A DNA stretch of 42,364 nucleotides from Lachnospiraceae bacterium (GCA_024698075.1 JAILRP010000100.1:1-42364), one strand, 5' to 3'; positions 7,632 through 16,591 are shown, numbered from the stretch's first letter. The notes: generated from the sequence alone by a model not told the origin. Numbers and translations: made by a program.

Positions 7632-8546
7632 ATGGAACAGACTTATGACGTTATAATAGTGGGCGCAGGTCCCGCAGGACTTACAGCAGGAATATATGCC
7701 GCAAGGGCGGATCTTAAGACTCTCATGATAGAAAGATACGGTGCCGGCGGACAGATACTGAACACTTATGAGGTCGACAATTACCCGGGACTTCCGGGGA
7801 TAACCGGCGCAGAACTCGGTGAGAAGATGGACAGCCATCTTGAAAAGTTCGGCGTTGAAAGGGTAATGGCTGAGATATCCGACATCAGGTTTTCGGAGGG
7901 AGCGAACACCGTCGTTACGGATGCGGGAACGTTCACCGGAAAGACCGTTATACTTGCGACCGGAAATTCACCGAGGAAGATCGGCATACCGGGCGAGGCC
8001 GAGCTTACAGGCGCAGGTGTCAGCTACTGCGCCACATGTGATGGTGCTTTTTTCAGAAAACGAACCGTTGCGGTCATCGGAGGCGGGGATGTTGCGGTTG
8101 AGGATGCCATATTCCTTGCGAGGGGATGCGAGAAGGTATATGTCGTGCACAGGCGGGATGAGCTGCGTGCGGCCAAGATACTTCAGAAGGCCCTGTTCGA
8201 GCTTGACAATGTCGAGATGAAGTGGAGCTTCATACCGAAGGAGATAAAAGGGATAGAGGACGGTTCTGTTAAAGGCCTTGTAATTGAGGATGTGAAAACG
8301 CATGAGGAGACGGTGCTCGATGTGTCGGGCGTTTTCATTGCCACGGGAAACACACCCAACGCTTCTTATACGGATGCGCTTGAAAAGGATCAAAACGGAT
8401 ATATCATCGCAGACGAGTCGTGCAGGACGAACATCCCAGGGGTGTTTGCGGCGGGCGATGTACGCTCAAAGCGTCTCAGGCAGGTATCTACGGCCGTATC
8501 GGACGGCGCAAATGCCGTATATTCGGCGCAGGAGTTTCTGATTTGA
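7632..8546 (+). CDS. trxB: Thioredoxin-disulfide reductase
   Basis: 304 residues from ATG 7632; GGAGG at 7618-7622 is nine bases upstream, whereas ATG 7623 touches the SD. Motifs: FAD-binding VGAGPAGLTAGIYAARA at the N-terminus, the redox-active CATC (Cys133/Cys136) followed by DGAFF, the second nucleotide-binding GGGDVAVEDA, and HRRDELRA for NADPH phosphate. The C-terminal FAD motif is GVFAAGDVR. The enzyme reduces thioredoxin with NADPH in the cytosol. Length and order match low-molecular-weight bacterial TrxB. It is transcribed divergently from the SDR gene; its stop codon forms part of the next gene's -35 box. Confidence 0.95.
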   Translation: MEQTYDVIIVGAGPAGLTAGIYAARADLKTLMIERYGAGGQILNTYEVDNYPGLPGITGAELGEKMDSHLEKFGVERVMAEISDIRFSEGANTVVTDAGTFTGKTVILATGNSPRKIGIPGEAELTGAGVSYCATCDGAFFRKRTVAVIGGGDVAVEDAIFLARGCEKVYVVHRRDELRAAKILQKALFELDNVEMKWSFIPKEIKGIEDGSVKGLVIEDVKTHEETVLDVSGVFIATGNTPNASYTDALEKDQNGYIIADESCRTNIPGVFAAGDVRSKRLRQVSTAVSDGANAVYSAQEFLI

Positions 8547-8571
8547 CATTAAGGGGATATTTTGTTATCCT
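8543..8571 (+). promoter_or_regulatory. Promoter for the NlpC/P60 gene, overlapping the trxB stop codon
   Basis: TTGACA at 8543-8548 contains the trxB stop TGA (8544-8546). A 17-bp spacer leads to TATCCT at 8566-8571 (4 of 6). Predicted start is about 8578. Confidence 0.65.
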
Positions 8572-8589
8572 ATACGTCGAGTTGAGAAA

Positions 8590-8606
8590 TGTAACAATTT
8601 TGTAAC
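8590..8606 (+). promoter_or_regulatory. WalR (YycF)-like binding box
   Basis: TGTAAC, five bases (AATTT), TGTAAC. This fits exactly the known WalR direct-repeat consensus TGTWAH-N5-TGTWAH. It lies just downstream of the predicted transcription start and 30 bp before a cell-wall hydrolase gene, the classic type of WalRK target. The downstream position would favour repression unless a second promoter exists. Confidence 0.6.
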
Positions 8607-8635
8607 ATTTAACCGGGGCAGTACCTGGAGGTTTT

Positions 8636-10048
8636 ATGAAAAAAGGCTTTCTGAGGGCAGTTTCGGCCGCTGCGGTGGCAGCAGTTACGATAACATGCTT
8701 TCCTATAGATGATGTGATGGCGTCACAGGCTTTCGTTTTCCCGGCAGCGGGCGGAGCACTGGCGGCAGGCATCGGATGTTCCATTCAGGATATCCGTGCG
8801 AACGTTGCCAGAAATGCCGCGATGAAGTCAACGATCGCCACTCACGACAAGATAACCAAAAAAGACGACGAGACCGTTGAGAAGGTTGAGACTCCTTCAT
8901 CAAAGGCTGTTAACGAAGGCACGACGATAGACGGTGTCGCAGTTGTCGGCTCCGCATCCGAGGGTGCCACTATAGAGATCACGTCTGACGACAATCCTAC
9001 CGGCAAAGGCGGGATGAACGGCGGAGATGACACGGAGCTTGAAACGGAAGACGTAAAGACCGAGGAACCTGCCAATCCCTCCATCGATGTCAAGCCTGAG
9101 GCGCAGGATGTCGAAGAAGGCGAGGAGGATCTGTCCGATCAGGTCATCGCCGTTGTTGACGGATACGTGAATGTGCGTTCAATGCCCGACGAGAACAGCG
9201 AGATCGTCGGTAAGCTCTATAACCATTCAGCCGGTACGTGGCTTGACAAGCAGGGCGACTGGTACAAGATCTCATCGGGAAATGTTGTCGGTTTCGTCAA
9301 GGGCGAGTACGTCAAGACCGGACTTGCGGCAGTAAAGCTGGCGGCCGAGGTCGGCCAGAGGACTGCAACGGTACATACCACAACGCTTAAGATAAGGGAA
9401 GAGGCAAGCCTTGATTCGAAGGTTCTCGGCCTTGTTGCCAATGAGGACCAGCTGACCGTCATCGAGGAAACCGAGGAATGGGTTAAAGTCAATATCGAGG
9501 AAGGTGACGGCTGGGTTTCAAAGGAATACGTCAGCATCGCCACGCTGTTCCCTCAGGCTGAGTCAAAGGCAGAAGAGGAAGCCAGACTTAAGAGAGAAGC
9601 CGCTGAGAGAAAGAAAGCCCAGCAGGCAGCTGCAAGAAGCGCTGGCGGCAAGAAGAGCGGCAAGAGCGGCGGCGGCGGAGGTTCGTATGCTGTGAGCGGC
9701 GGCGGACTCGGAGCGAGCGTTGCAAATTACGCACTCCAGTTTGTAGGCAACCCTTACGTTTACGGCGGCACCAGCCTTACGAACGGAACGGACTGCTCCG
9801 GATTCACGATGGGCGTATACAGAAACTTCGGCGTATCGCTGCCTCATTCATCCGGTGCACAGCGCTCGATGGGCTACGCGGTCGGAAGCCTTGCGGAGGC
9901 ACAGCCCGGCGACCTGGTATGCTACTCCGGACACGTCGGCCTGTATATCGGCGGAGGCCAGATCGTTCACGCATCAACCGCTGCAACGGGCATCAAGGTT
10001 TCGAACGCCGGATACCGTAACATCCTGGCGATCCGAAGGATATTCTAA
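8636..10048 (+). CDS. Secreted NlpC/P60 peptidoglycan endopeptidase with two SH3 domains
   Basis: 470 residues. A signal peptide (MKKGFLRAVSAAAVAAVTITC, ends about residue 30), an acidic low-complexity region, two bacterial SH3 domains (about 165-225 with VNVRSMPDENSEIVG and 240-300 with LKIREEASLDSKVLG), a charged Ala/Lys linker and a Gly/Ser stretch, then the NlpC/P60 domain (about 355-470). Catalytic residues visible: Cys387 in TDCSGF, His433 in GHVGLYIG and His445 in HAST. The family cleaves D-gamma-glutamyl-diamino acid bonds in peptidoglycan; the SH3 domains likely bind the wall. It stands alone, with its own promoter, a WalR-like box and a terminator. Confidence 0.93.
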   Translation: MKKGFLRAVSAAAVAAVTITCFPIDDVMASQAFVFPAAGGALAAGIGCSIQDIRANVARNAAMKSTIATHDKITKKDDETVEKVETPSSKAVNEGTTIDGVAVVGSASEGATIEITSDDNPTGKGGMNGGDDTELETEDVKTEEPANPSIDVKPEAQDVEEGEEDLSDQVIAVVDGYVNVRSMPDENSEIVGKLYNHSAGTWLDKQGDWYKISSGNVVGFVKGEYVKTGLAAVKLAAEVGQRTATVHTTTLKIREEASLDSKVLGLVANEDQLTVIEETEEWVKVNIEEGDGWVSKEYVSIATLFPQAESKAEEEARLKREAAERKKAQQAAARSAGGKKSGKSGGGGGSYAVSGGGLGASVANYALQFVGNPYVYGGTSLTNGTDCSGFTMGVYRNFGVSLPHSSGAQRSMGYAVGSLAEAQPGDLVCYSGHVGLYIGGGQIVHASTAATGIKVSNAGYRNILAIRRIF

Positions 10049-10079
10049 GACCGGAGCATATACAGATGTGAACTTATTG

Positions 10080-10119
10080 CGGCTGCCTTCTGAGGATTAC
10101 TATCAGGGGCAGCCGTTTT
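10080..10119 (+). terminator. Terminator of the NlpC/P60 gene
   Basis: CGGCTGCC (10080-10087) pairs with GGCAGCCG (10108-10115), an inner CTGA/TCAG extends it, and TTTT follows. Confidence 0.8.
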
Positions 10120-10161
10120 GAAATGCAGACGCCGTATCGGATGATCTTCGGACGGTATCGT

Positions 10162-10190
10162 TTGCTATGGACGGCCGATGATGGTATAAT
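10162..10190 (+). promoter_or_regulatory. Extended -10 promoter for hpf
   Basis: TTGCTA at 10162-10167, a 17-bp spacer, TATAAT at 10185-10190 preceded by TGG (extended -10). The ATG of hpf is 26 bp downstream. Confidence 0.75.
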
Positions 10191-10216
10191 ATCATTGTCC
10201 GAAAGGAGGTACTGAC

Positions 10217-10744
10217 ATGGAATTTGTAATAGTTGGAAAGAATATTGAGGTGACACCGGGCTTAAGGCAGGCAGTTGAGGACAAGATAGGAAAGCTTGAG
10301 CGTTATTTTACTCCCAACACCCAGATACATGTTACGCTCAGTGTCGAAAAGGACAGGCAGAAGATCGAGGTAACGATACCCGTCAAAGGCAGTGTTATCC
10401 GTTCCGAACAGGTTAGCAACGATATGTACGTTTCGATAGATCTTGTTGAGGAGATCATCGAGAGGCAGCTGAAGAAGTACAAGAACAAGATAATAGATGC
10501 AAAGCATGCTTCAGAGAACTTCCGTCAGGATTTTCTCGAGAAGGAGTATACGGATGATGATGAGATCAAGATCGTCCGCACCAAGAGGGTTGACATCAAG
10601 CCCATGTATCCCGAGGATGCCTGCGTTCAGATGGAGCTTTGCGGACATAGCTTCTATGTGTTCACGAACGCCGAGAACGGACAGGTGAGCGTAGTTTACA
10701 AGAGAAAAGGAAACACATACGGACTTATCGAGCCCGAGCTTTAA
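10217..10744 (+). CDS. hpf: Ribosome hibernation-promoting factor, long form
   Basis: 175 residues. The N-terminal S30AE/YfiA domain (about 1-100) begins MEFVIVGKNIEVTPGLR and binds the 30S decoding region. The C-terminal domain (about 120-175, KPMYPEDACVQMELCGHSFYVF to VVYKRKGNTYGLIEPEL) is the dimerisation domain that joins two 70S ribosomes into 100S particles. This two-domain form is typical of Firmicutes. A strong AAAGGAGGT sits before the ATG. It is followed 26 bp later by mtnA, probably on the same transcript. Confidence 0.95.
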   Translation: MEFVIVGKNIEVTPGLRQAVEDKIGKLERYFTPNTQIHVTLSVEKDRQKIEVTIPVKGSVIRSEQVSNDMYVSIDLVEEIIERQLKKYKNKIIDAKHASENFRQDFLEKEYTDDDEIKIVRTKRVDIKPMYPEDACVQMELCGHSFYVFTNAENGQVSVVYKRKGNTYGLIEPEL

Positions 10745-10770
10745 GCCGGGATGTGCCACAGGAGATCTAA

Positions 10771-11805
10771 ATGAGAGAAATTGGCTTAACTACCGTGGCA
10801 CTTGACGATGAGGCTAAGGAAATAATCATCATTGACCAGACGAAGCTTCCGAACGAGACTCGGATGCTTCGTCTGTCTTCTTCTGAAGAATTCTATGAGG
10901 CGATCTATCTTCTCAAGGTCAGAGGGGCGCCGGCGATAGGAGTATTCGCCGCATATGCCGCTTACCTTATGGCATGCAGATGCTCCGCGTCTGATTTTGA
11001 GAGCTTCTACTCGGAATTCTCAGAAAAAAGGGATTACCTCAATTCGTCAAGGCCGACGGCCGTAAACTTAAGCTGGGCCCTGTCCAGGATGGACAGGACC
11101 GTGCTCGCACATAAGAGTGAACCGGCAGCGGATATACTTGCGGCGTTGAAACGCGAGGCGGAGCTCATCCATAAAGAGGATGAGGATGCATGCATAGCTA
11201 TAGGTGAGAATGCTCTCTCGCTGCTCAAACCGGGGTACGGACTGCTCACGCACTGCAATGCCGGATGGCTTGCCACGTCAAAGTATGGGACGGCCACGGC
11301 CGCCATGTATCTCGGACATGAGCGCGGGTATGATTTTCGCATATACTGCGACGAGACGAGGCCGCTTTTACAGGGGGCAAGGCTTACCGCGTATGAGCTT
11401 GCCGCGGCGGGCATGGACGTTACGCTCCAGTGCGACAACATGGCCGCATCGCTGATGGCCGCAGGTCATATCGATGCCGTGCTGGTCGGATGCGACAGGG
11501 TCGCGGCGAACGGTGATACCGCGAACAAGATCGGAACGAGCGGAGTCGCCGCTATCGCAAAGCATTACGGGATCCCGTTCTATGTCTGCGGACCGATGTC
11601 GTCGATTGATGCTTCGCTCGAAAGCGGAAAGAGCATACCTATAGAGATGAGAAAACCCGAAGAGGTGACGGATATGTGGTATGCCCGTCCAATGGCGCCT
11701 GCCGGGATCAAGGTCTACAATCCCGCATTCGACGTCACGGACCATTCGCTCATAACCGCGATCATAACCGAGAAGGGGATATACCGTCCGCCGTTTTCGT
11801 TCTGA
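10771..11805 (+). CDS. mtnA: S-methyl-5-thioribose-1-phosphate isomerase
   Basis: 344 residues of the eIF2B-alpha/MtnA family. Family marks: KVRGAPAIGV near residue 55, LTHCNAGWLAT with the catalytic Cys, and VGCDRVAANGDTANKIGT with the catalytic Asp. MtnA converts 5-methylthioribose 1-phosphate to the ribulose form in methionine salvage. No other methionine-salvage gene is nearby, so a related role (for example ribose-1,5-bisphosphate isomerase or the 5-deoxyribose DHAP shunt) is possible. AGGAG precedes the ATG. It follows hpf closely and precedes the large secreted protein with only 23 bp between. Confidence 0.85.
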   Translation: MREIGLTTVALDDEAKEIIIIDQTKLPNETRMLRLSSSEEFYEAIYLLKVRGAPAIGVFAAYAAYLMACRCSASDFESFYSEFSEKRDYLNSSRPTAVNLSWALSRMDRTVLAHKSEPAADILAALKREAELIHKEDEDACIAIGENALSLLKPGYGLLTHCNAGWLATSKYGTATAAMYLGHERGYDFRIYCDETRPLLQGARLTAYELAAAGMDVTLQCDNMAASLMAAGHIDAVLVGCDRVAANGDTANKIGTSGVAAIAKHYGIPFYVCGPMSSIDASLESGKSIPIEMRKPEEVTDMWYARPMAPAGIKVYNPAFDVTDHSLITAIITEKGIYRPPFSF

Positions 11806-11828
11806 TATTTCGTTATGGAGGAAAAGTC

Positions 11829-14800
11829 ATGAGAATCAAAAAGATTTCTGTCAGGAGGGCAGCCGCAATGCTGGCTGCCGCAATTCTTCTTACGCAGATT
11901 CCCGCCCTGCCGGTGCAGGCTTCCGAGATCATGTCCGAAGGGGATTCGCTGATGGAGCCCGAAGAACCTGATGAGCCCGAAGAGAGACTTGTCCCGGTCA
12001 GGATTAAGGCAGAGGGGATGGAGATCACCCTGCGGGATGTTAATGATCCGGAGAATACATGCATTGAAGCGGTCACACGGGAGAATATCGATAAGTACTC
12101 GGCCGATCCGTACAGCTGCAGCATAGGGGACTGGATCATCCATACCGTTGATGATGTTACCATTGAGATAACGGTACTGCCGTCAGATGACGATAATGTG
12201 GCGATGGTGATAGCAAACTTCGGAGAGGGAACAGAATCCGAAGAGGCCGCAGATATCATTGAAGCTTCCGGGAGCATGAAAAGATATGATATCCTGATCG
12301 ATGATGAGGTAAGCCTTGACATCGTTGAAAAGGAGTATAAGTCTGTCCGCTTCGTAACCAGCCATGCTGAAGTAAGTTCGTATCTAAACGGCGATCCCTT
12401 TCCCCAAAATACGGCAAAGACTGTCGAGGGTGATAAGCTGCAGTTCACTGTTTCGACAGATGATTACTATCATATTGAATCGATAAGGTCAGGAGGCGAG
12501 GACATAGGGCAGGATCCGGCGGATTCCGGAATCTTTACGATCCCGGAAGTGAAGGATGATATGACTGTTGTCGTTACGGCCGTGCCTGATGACAGGGAGA
12601 TCAGCTTTTACATGAAACTGGCCGAACCCGTTGAGATCGAAGTTGATACGGAGGACGGCATTCTCTATCCGGATCCGGTGGATGATAAAAAGTACGTTCT
12701 CACTTACATGGGAGATGGTATAGGGTTCGCTTTTTCTCCTGCGGAAGGTGAAGTCCCGGAGGTCTATTATGTCGGACACGGCTCGGCAGTGTTTGAGGCA
12801 GTGGCTGAAAGCGTTTCGCCTGATGGAAGATACAGCTATTTCATCCCGTGGGAGAACATCCCGGTAAAGTCGAGCATCGTTATACAGAACAGCCATGCGG
12901 CCTGCATGCAGACAGTCAGCATTGAATACCCCTCTGAAGGTGATCCCGTAAAGGAACTGTCTGTCATCTGCGAAGGCAGTGAACTCGCCGTATCGGAGGA
13001 ATCTGATGAAGACGGCGTCCGCAAGGCAGTGTATGAGGTTGAGTTCGGTAAAACGGTCATGATACAGGCCGACATGAGCGATGCATATGATGTCGGACAG
13101 GCTGAGTTTAACGTATCGGGAGAAAAGGATACATATAACCTGTATGGATATTCCTCATATAAACGCACCCTTCCGGTCGCAGGCGATATAAACGTGAGGA
13201 TAACCCCGTTTGAACGTTATGAGCTCAGGATAAAAGAAAGCGCAGGGAAATATATTATTCCTTCATACCGTGGGATCCGCCGTACTTCCGGAAATGTTAC
13301 GCTTGAGCCGGGCGAATATACCGTGGAAGTATACAAGGGGAAGGAAAGGATGGCGTTAACCGGCGGTGATGTCATGTTCTCAGCCAGGGGCTCCGGAGGT
13401 GATTTTACCGGTGATGGGTTCGGATATGATTTTTCCGTTTCCGAAAATTCGCAAAGGCGGAGCTTCACGATGGAATTAAGCTGTAATGTGCCTGCAACGA
13501 CAAGGAAGATCAGAGAACTGATCAGTGTCAGCCTCGTGCCGAAACTTAGTGAGCTTAAAGCAGAGCGGGTGCCTGATGGAGGGACCCTCAGCACTGATTC
13601 ACGGAAATTCTTCTTTATATCCTCTAATAGGGGGATAGGAGCGATGAGGAGCGTGTCTGCGGACCTGACACGGGTCGATTACCGTGTTACATACGGAAAT
13701 GCGCATGAAGCGGGAGCCGACATAGGGAAGGATTCGGAGTATGCATCCGCTGAGCTTCAGACTCCTGCCCGGGAAGGGGCAGCAAAGCTGCAGTTCCGTA
13801 TAACATCGAAGTATAAGGAAACCGATCCGGGAAAAGTACTGACCATACATTTCTTTGATAAGAAGAACCCTGAAAATGATATGCTCACTGTTCCTTTTAC
13901 CATTGTCAAGGATCCGGGGATACAGGAGACAATGCCTGAAGCTTCGGTATCCAAGTCAACGGATGTATCCGCATCACTCGAGCTGCCGTATGTTGATTTT
14001 GCAAAACCTAAAAACGGAAAGACATATTACAGGATAAAGGTTACGCCGGAAGCTGCGGCTGAAGGTGAAACCGCACCGGCGGATATCATTCCGGAAAAAA
14101 CATACTATGCCGAGCGGACATACCCTGTACTCCTTGAGTACCCCGATGATGCAGAAGATCCGGATATTGAAAAGACCGACAAACTGAATGACAAGCGCAG
14201 GCGGGAATACAGACAGTATGTGACCGTACCGCTTATTGACAGGGCAGCCGGACAGGGTTTTGGATGGGATTTTGACGTTGAAGTATCATGCGTAAATATC
14301 CCGGCAGGAAGTTCGCTCTCTTTTGACGGGGAAGCTGATGCGGCGGAAAAGATATACGTTATGACAGGGGAGGACAAGATACGCAGGCTTAAGGTATCGA
14401 CGCTTGACCCTGTATACGCTCTTGCCGTTTCGGCAAAAAAGCTGAATGACACATTATTTGCCGGCGAGAAAGATATTGCAGCGGCGGTATTAAGCTATGG
14501 AAAAGGGACGACCTGTACTGCGGTGACTGCCGATGTTACGGACTGCAGTCCGGAAGAACGTCTTACGGTAAGGGTTGATGATGCAACGGACCGTCTGATA
14601 GTGTCTTCCGACGGCAGAACTATGATAGGGAAGCATACGATAAGCATCACTCCTGCCGGCAGGGAACAGGGAATTTACCAGAAGCCGGCGTTTGTGACGG
14701 TTACGGTCAATAAGCCGATCGATGAGATAACGGTCATGCCGGAGTCGGCGCAGTATCTTAAGCAGAAGGATAAGACGCTTACGGTAAAGTTCTCGACAGC

Positions 14801-16490
14801 CTTTAATCAGACATCGGGAGTAAAGCCCAAAACTGCCAAGGCGGTATATTACATCACGGACCAGTACGGAACGGTGATAGATGAGGAATCACCTTTATAT
14901 GGCTATGTGAAGATCTCAAACGGAAGCGTTACGGTAGACAAGTCGTTTGAGGTGCCCGAAGACAGGGTTTCCACGGTGTTTAGGATAAAAGCCATAGCAG
15001 ATGACTATACTGAGAACATGACATCAGGCCTGTCGGAGAAAATAACTATAAAAAGGGATCCCATGAAGATAGGTGCACTGATGCTTCTTTCATATGACGG
15101 CGCATCCCGCACGTACCGCACTGTCGCAAGGGACGGGGACAGTGTAACGACTGACGCCATAAACGACGCCGTGGTGGCGGCCCTTAAGGAAAATGCTCCT
15201 GTAAAGGACAGGTATTACAGTTACGAGATGTCGGAATACCTTATAGATGCCGGACAGCTGAAGTTTTCCACATCGAACAGGAACGCTCTCACGCTTCAGA
15301 CAGATGGTGCAAGGGTATATGCCGGGGCACAGAAGGCTGCGGATAATGTCACGCTGACCGCTAATACCACTGACGGCGGAAATGAAAATGCAAAGATCAG
15401 GGTGAACATCATTTATGATGAACCTAAGGAGCTCGGCCTTAGGATAGAAGCAGGAGGCATCAGTGCCGAAAATCAGCCGTTCGCTTTTGCAGGGACCCCG
15501 AATACGGCTGTATCCGTTACTGTTATAAAGAAAGACAGCGATGACAGCGAGTGGACCGAACTCGGATCGGCGGTCGATTATAAGCTCAGTGTTTCAGGCG
15601 GAAGCTTCATAACAAAAGACGAGGCATCAGGCAGGTATAAGCTCAGCGTTAAGGGCGAAAAAGCCGTTCTGAAGCTTGCATATAATAAAAAGACGAGCCA
15701 GTATGACGTGACCAACAGCGCGTACAGCACATACAGGTCAAACACGGTTTCGGTAAAGCAGAACGGTACGCTCATCTGCAATTACGGAGCGCATCAGGAT
15801 GTCGATCTTGTATTCTCCGGCAGCAGATATGACTTTAATGGAAAATATGTTCTTTTATGTAATGACTGGCAGCAGGCCGCAAAGAAACCTGAAGAATATG
15901 GCCGGCTTAACTCGGCGTGTGCCGTCCTGAATGCAGGACTGCCTGTCGGACTTGAGGAAAAGGATGGAAAGCCTGCGGTCACACTTGGGATTGATGGGAA
16001 GGTTCCCGCATTCGGATATAAGCTTTCAGCCGTTGCCGGACGTATCGAAGACGGGGCGTTCATTCCGGAAGCCAAGCCGGTGACTTTCACGTTGTCTGTT
16101 TCAAATCCGAAGCCGGTACGGGGATCGTTCAGACCCTCTTCGGCGCTTCGGATATCAAAGAGGAATCCGGAGGCGGCATTTCTTGCCGATACCGGAACGG
16201 AGCTGAAGTCACTCGCATACACTAAGATATACAACTGTAACATTAAGGGTGCGCCAAACCGCTTTACCGACTATTTTGATTTTACTCCGACAGGCGAGGG
16301 GATAAAGGCCGAGATCAGGCTGAAGGAAGGCCTGACCGCAGAGCAGAAGGAATATATAATGGGTCCGAAAGGCTCGGCGGACCGGACGGCATTCGTTGAG
16401 TATGATGTTTCATACGGAGATGACGGCTACGGAAATCCTCTTACGGTGACAACTGCCGTTGTCAGGATATCGGTATCGTTTACAAACTGA
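11829..16490 (+). CDS. Very large secreted protein of unknown function, beta-rich with repeat-like domains
   Basis: 1553 residues from ATG 11829, chosen because TATGGAGG is just upstream and the product then begins with a signal peptide (MRIKKISVRRAAAMLAAAIL, likely cut after VQA near residue 31). An acidic linker rich in PEEPDEPEE follows. The rest is long, low in Cys and rich in Thr/Val/Asp/Lys. Around residues 165-240 a stretch (EGDKLQFTVSTDDYYHIESI to FTIPEVKDDMTVVVTAV) looks like a divergent InlB B-type repeat; later parts read as Ig-like or cadherin-like strands (for example ITVMPESAQYLKQKDKTLTV). I see no LPXTG, SLH, LysM or C-terminal membrane segment, so attachment to the cell is unexplained. 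A free extracellular or adhesin-like role is a guess. Confidence 0.8.
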   Translation: MRIKKISVRRAAAMLAAAILLTQIPALPVQASEIMSEGDSLMEPEEPDEPEERLVPVRIKAEGMEITLRDVNDPENTCIEAVTRENIDKYSADPYSCSIGDWIIHTVDDVTIEITVLPSDDDNVAMVIANFGEGTESEEAADIIEASGSMKRYDILIDDEVSLDIVEKEYKSVRFVTSHAEVSSYLNGDPFPQNTAKTVEGDKLQFTVSTDDYYHIESIRSGGEDIGQDPADSGIFTIPEVKDDMTVVVTAVPDDREISFYMKLAEPVEIEVDTEDGILYPDPVDDKKYVLTYMGDGIGFAFSPAEGEVPEVYYVGHGSAVFEAVAESVSPDGRYSYFIPWENIPVKSSIVIQNSHAACMQTVSIEYPSEGDPVKELSVICEGSELAVSEESDEDGVRKAVYEVEFGKTVMIQADMSDAYDVGQAEFNVSGEKDTYNLYGYSSYKRTLPVAGDINVRITPFERYELRIKESAGKYIIPSYRGIRRTSGNVTLEPGEYTVEVYKGKERMALTGGDVMFSARGSGGDFTGDGFGYDFSVSENSQRRSFTMELSCNVPATTRKIRELISVSLVPKLSELKAERVPDGGTLSTDSRKFFFISSNRGIGAMRSVSADLTRVDYRVTYGNAHEAGADIGKDSEYASAELQTPAREGAAKLQFRITSKYKETDPGKVLTIHFFDKKNPENDMLTVPFTIVKDPGIQETMPEASVSKSTDVSASLELPYVDFAKPKNGKTYYRIKVTPEAAAEGETAPADIIPEKTYYAERTYPVLLEYPDDAEDPDIEKTDKLNDKRRREYRQYVTVPLIDRAAGQGFGWDFDVEVSCVNIPAGSSLSFDGEADAAEKIYVMTGEDKIRRLKVSTLDPVYALAVSAKKLNDTLFAGEKDIAAAVLSYGKGTTCTAVTADVTDCSPEERLTVRVDDATDRLIVSSDGRTMIGKHTISITPAGREQGIYQKPAFVTVTVNKPIDEITVMPESAQYLKQKDKTLTVKFSTAFNQTSGVKPKTAKAVYYITDQYGTVIDEESPLYGYVKISNGSVTVDKSFEVPEDRVSTVFRIKAIADDYTENMTSGLSEKITIKRDPMKIGALMLLSYDGASRTYRTVARDGDSVTTDAINDAVVAALKENAPVKDRYYSYEMSEYLIDAGQLKFSTSNRNALTLQTDGARVYAGAQKAADNVTLTANTTDGGNENAKIRVNIIYDEPKELGLRIEAGGISAENQPFAFAGTPNTAVSVTVIKKDSDDSEWTELGSAVDYKLSVSGGSFITKDEASGRYKLSVKGEKAVLKLAYNKKTSQYDVTNSAYSTYRSNTVSVKQNGTLICNYGAHQDVDLVFSGSRYDFNGKYVLLCNDWQQAAKKPEEYGRLNSACAVLNAGLPVGLEEKDGKPAVTLGIDGKVPAFGYKLSAVAGRIEDGAFIPEAKPVTFTLSVSNPKPVRGSFRPSSALRISKRNPEAAFLADTGTELKSLAYTKIYNCNIKGAPNRFTDYFDFTPTGEGIKAEIRLKEGLTAEQKEYIMGPKGSADRTAFVEYDVSYGDDGYGNPLTVTTAVVRISVSFTN

Positions 16491-16530
16491 CCGCCGGAAA
16501 AAAATATGGCGGACGCTGTCATTTATTGTG

Positions 16531-16559
16531 TTGAAAATCATCAGATGATTTGGTATAAT
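16531..16559 (+). promoter_or_regulatory. Strong promoter of the butyrate operon
   Basis: TTGAAA (16531-16536), a 17-bp spacer, TATAAT (16554-16559) with TGG before it (extended -10). Predicted start is about 16566, roughly 47 bp before thl. Confidence 0.88.
16535..16551. promoter_or_regulatory. Perfect 17-nt palindrome in the thl promoter spacer (candidate operator)
   Basis: AAATCATC-A-GATGATTT, two perfect 8-nt arms with a single central base, lying between the -35 and -10 and overlapping both edges. The odd-centred form with half-sites TCATC/GATGA is like operators of FadR-subfamily GntR regulators. A protein bound here would block RNA polymerase. No candidate regulator gene is in the window. 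Confidence 0.65.
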
Positions 16560-16573
16560 TGTAAATGCGCAAT

Positions 16574-16591
16574 TTGTCAAATATTTAACAA
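16574..16591. promoter_or_regulatory. Rex (redox-sensing repressor) binding site
   Basis: TTGTCAAATATTTAACAA against the Rex consensus TTGTTAA-N4-TTAACAA: 13 of 14 defined positions match. It starts about 8 bp after the predicted transcription start, suited to roadblock-type repression. Rex is known to control butyrate and fermentation genes in Clostridia in response to the NADH/NAD+ ratio. Confidence 0.78.

Noticed and set aside
8258-8273. GGACGGTTCTGTT in trxB resembling the REP head
   Set aside because: No TGTGTCA/TGACACA arms, and it lies in well-conserved coding sequence; coincidence.
16491-16512. CCGCC/GGCGG inverted repeat after the large secreted protein
   Set aside because: Only 5 bp of stem with a 12-nt loop and no T-run; too weak to call a terminator.
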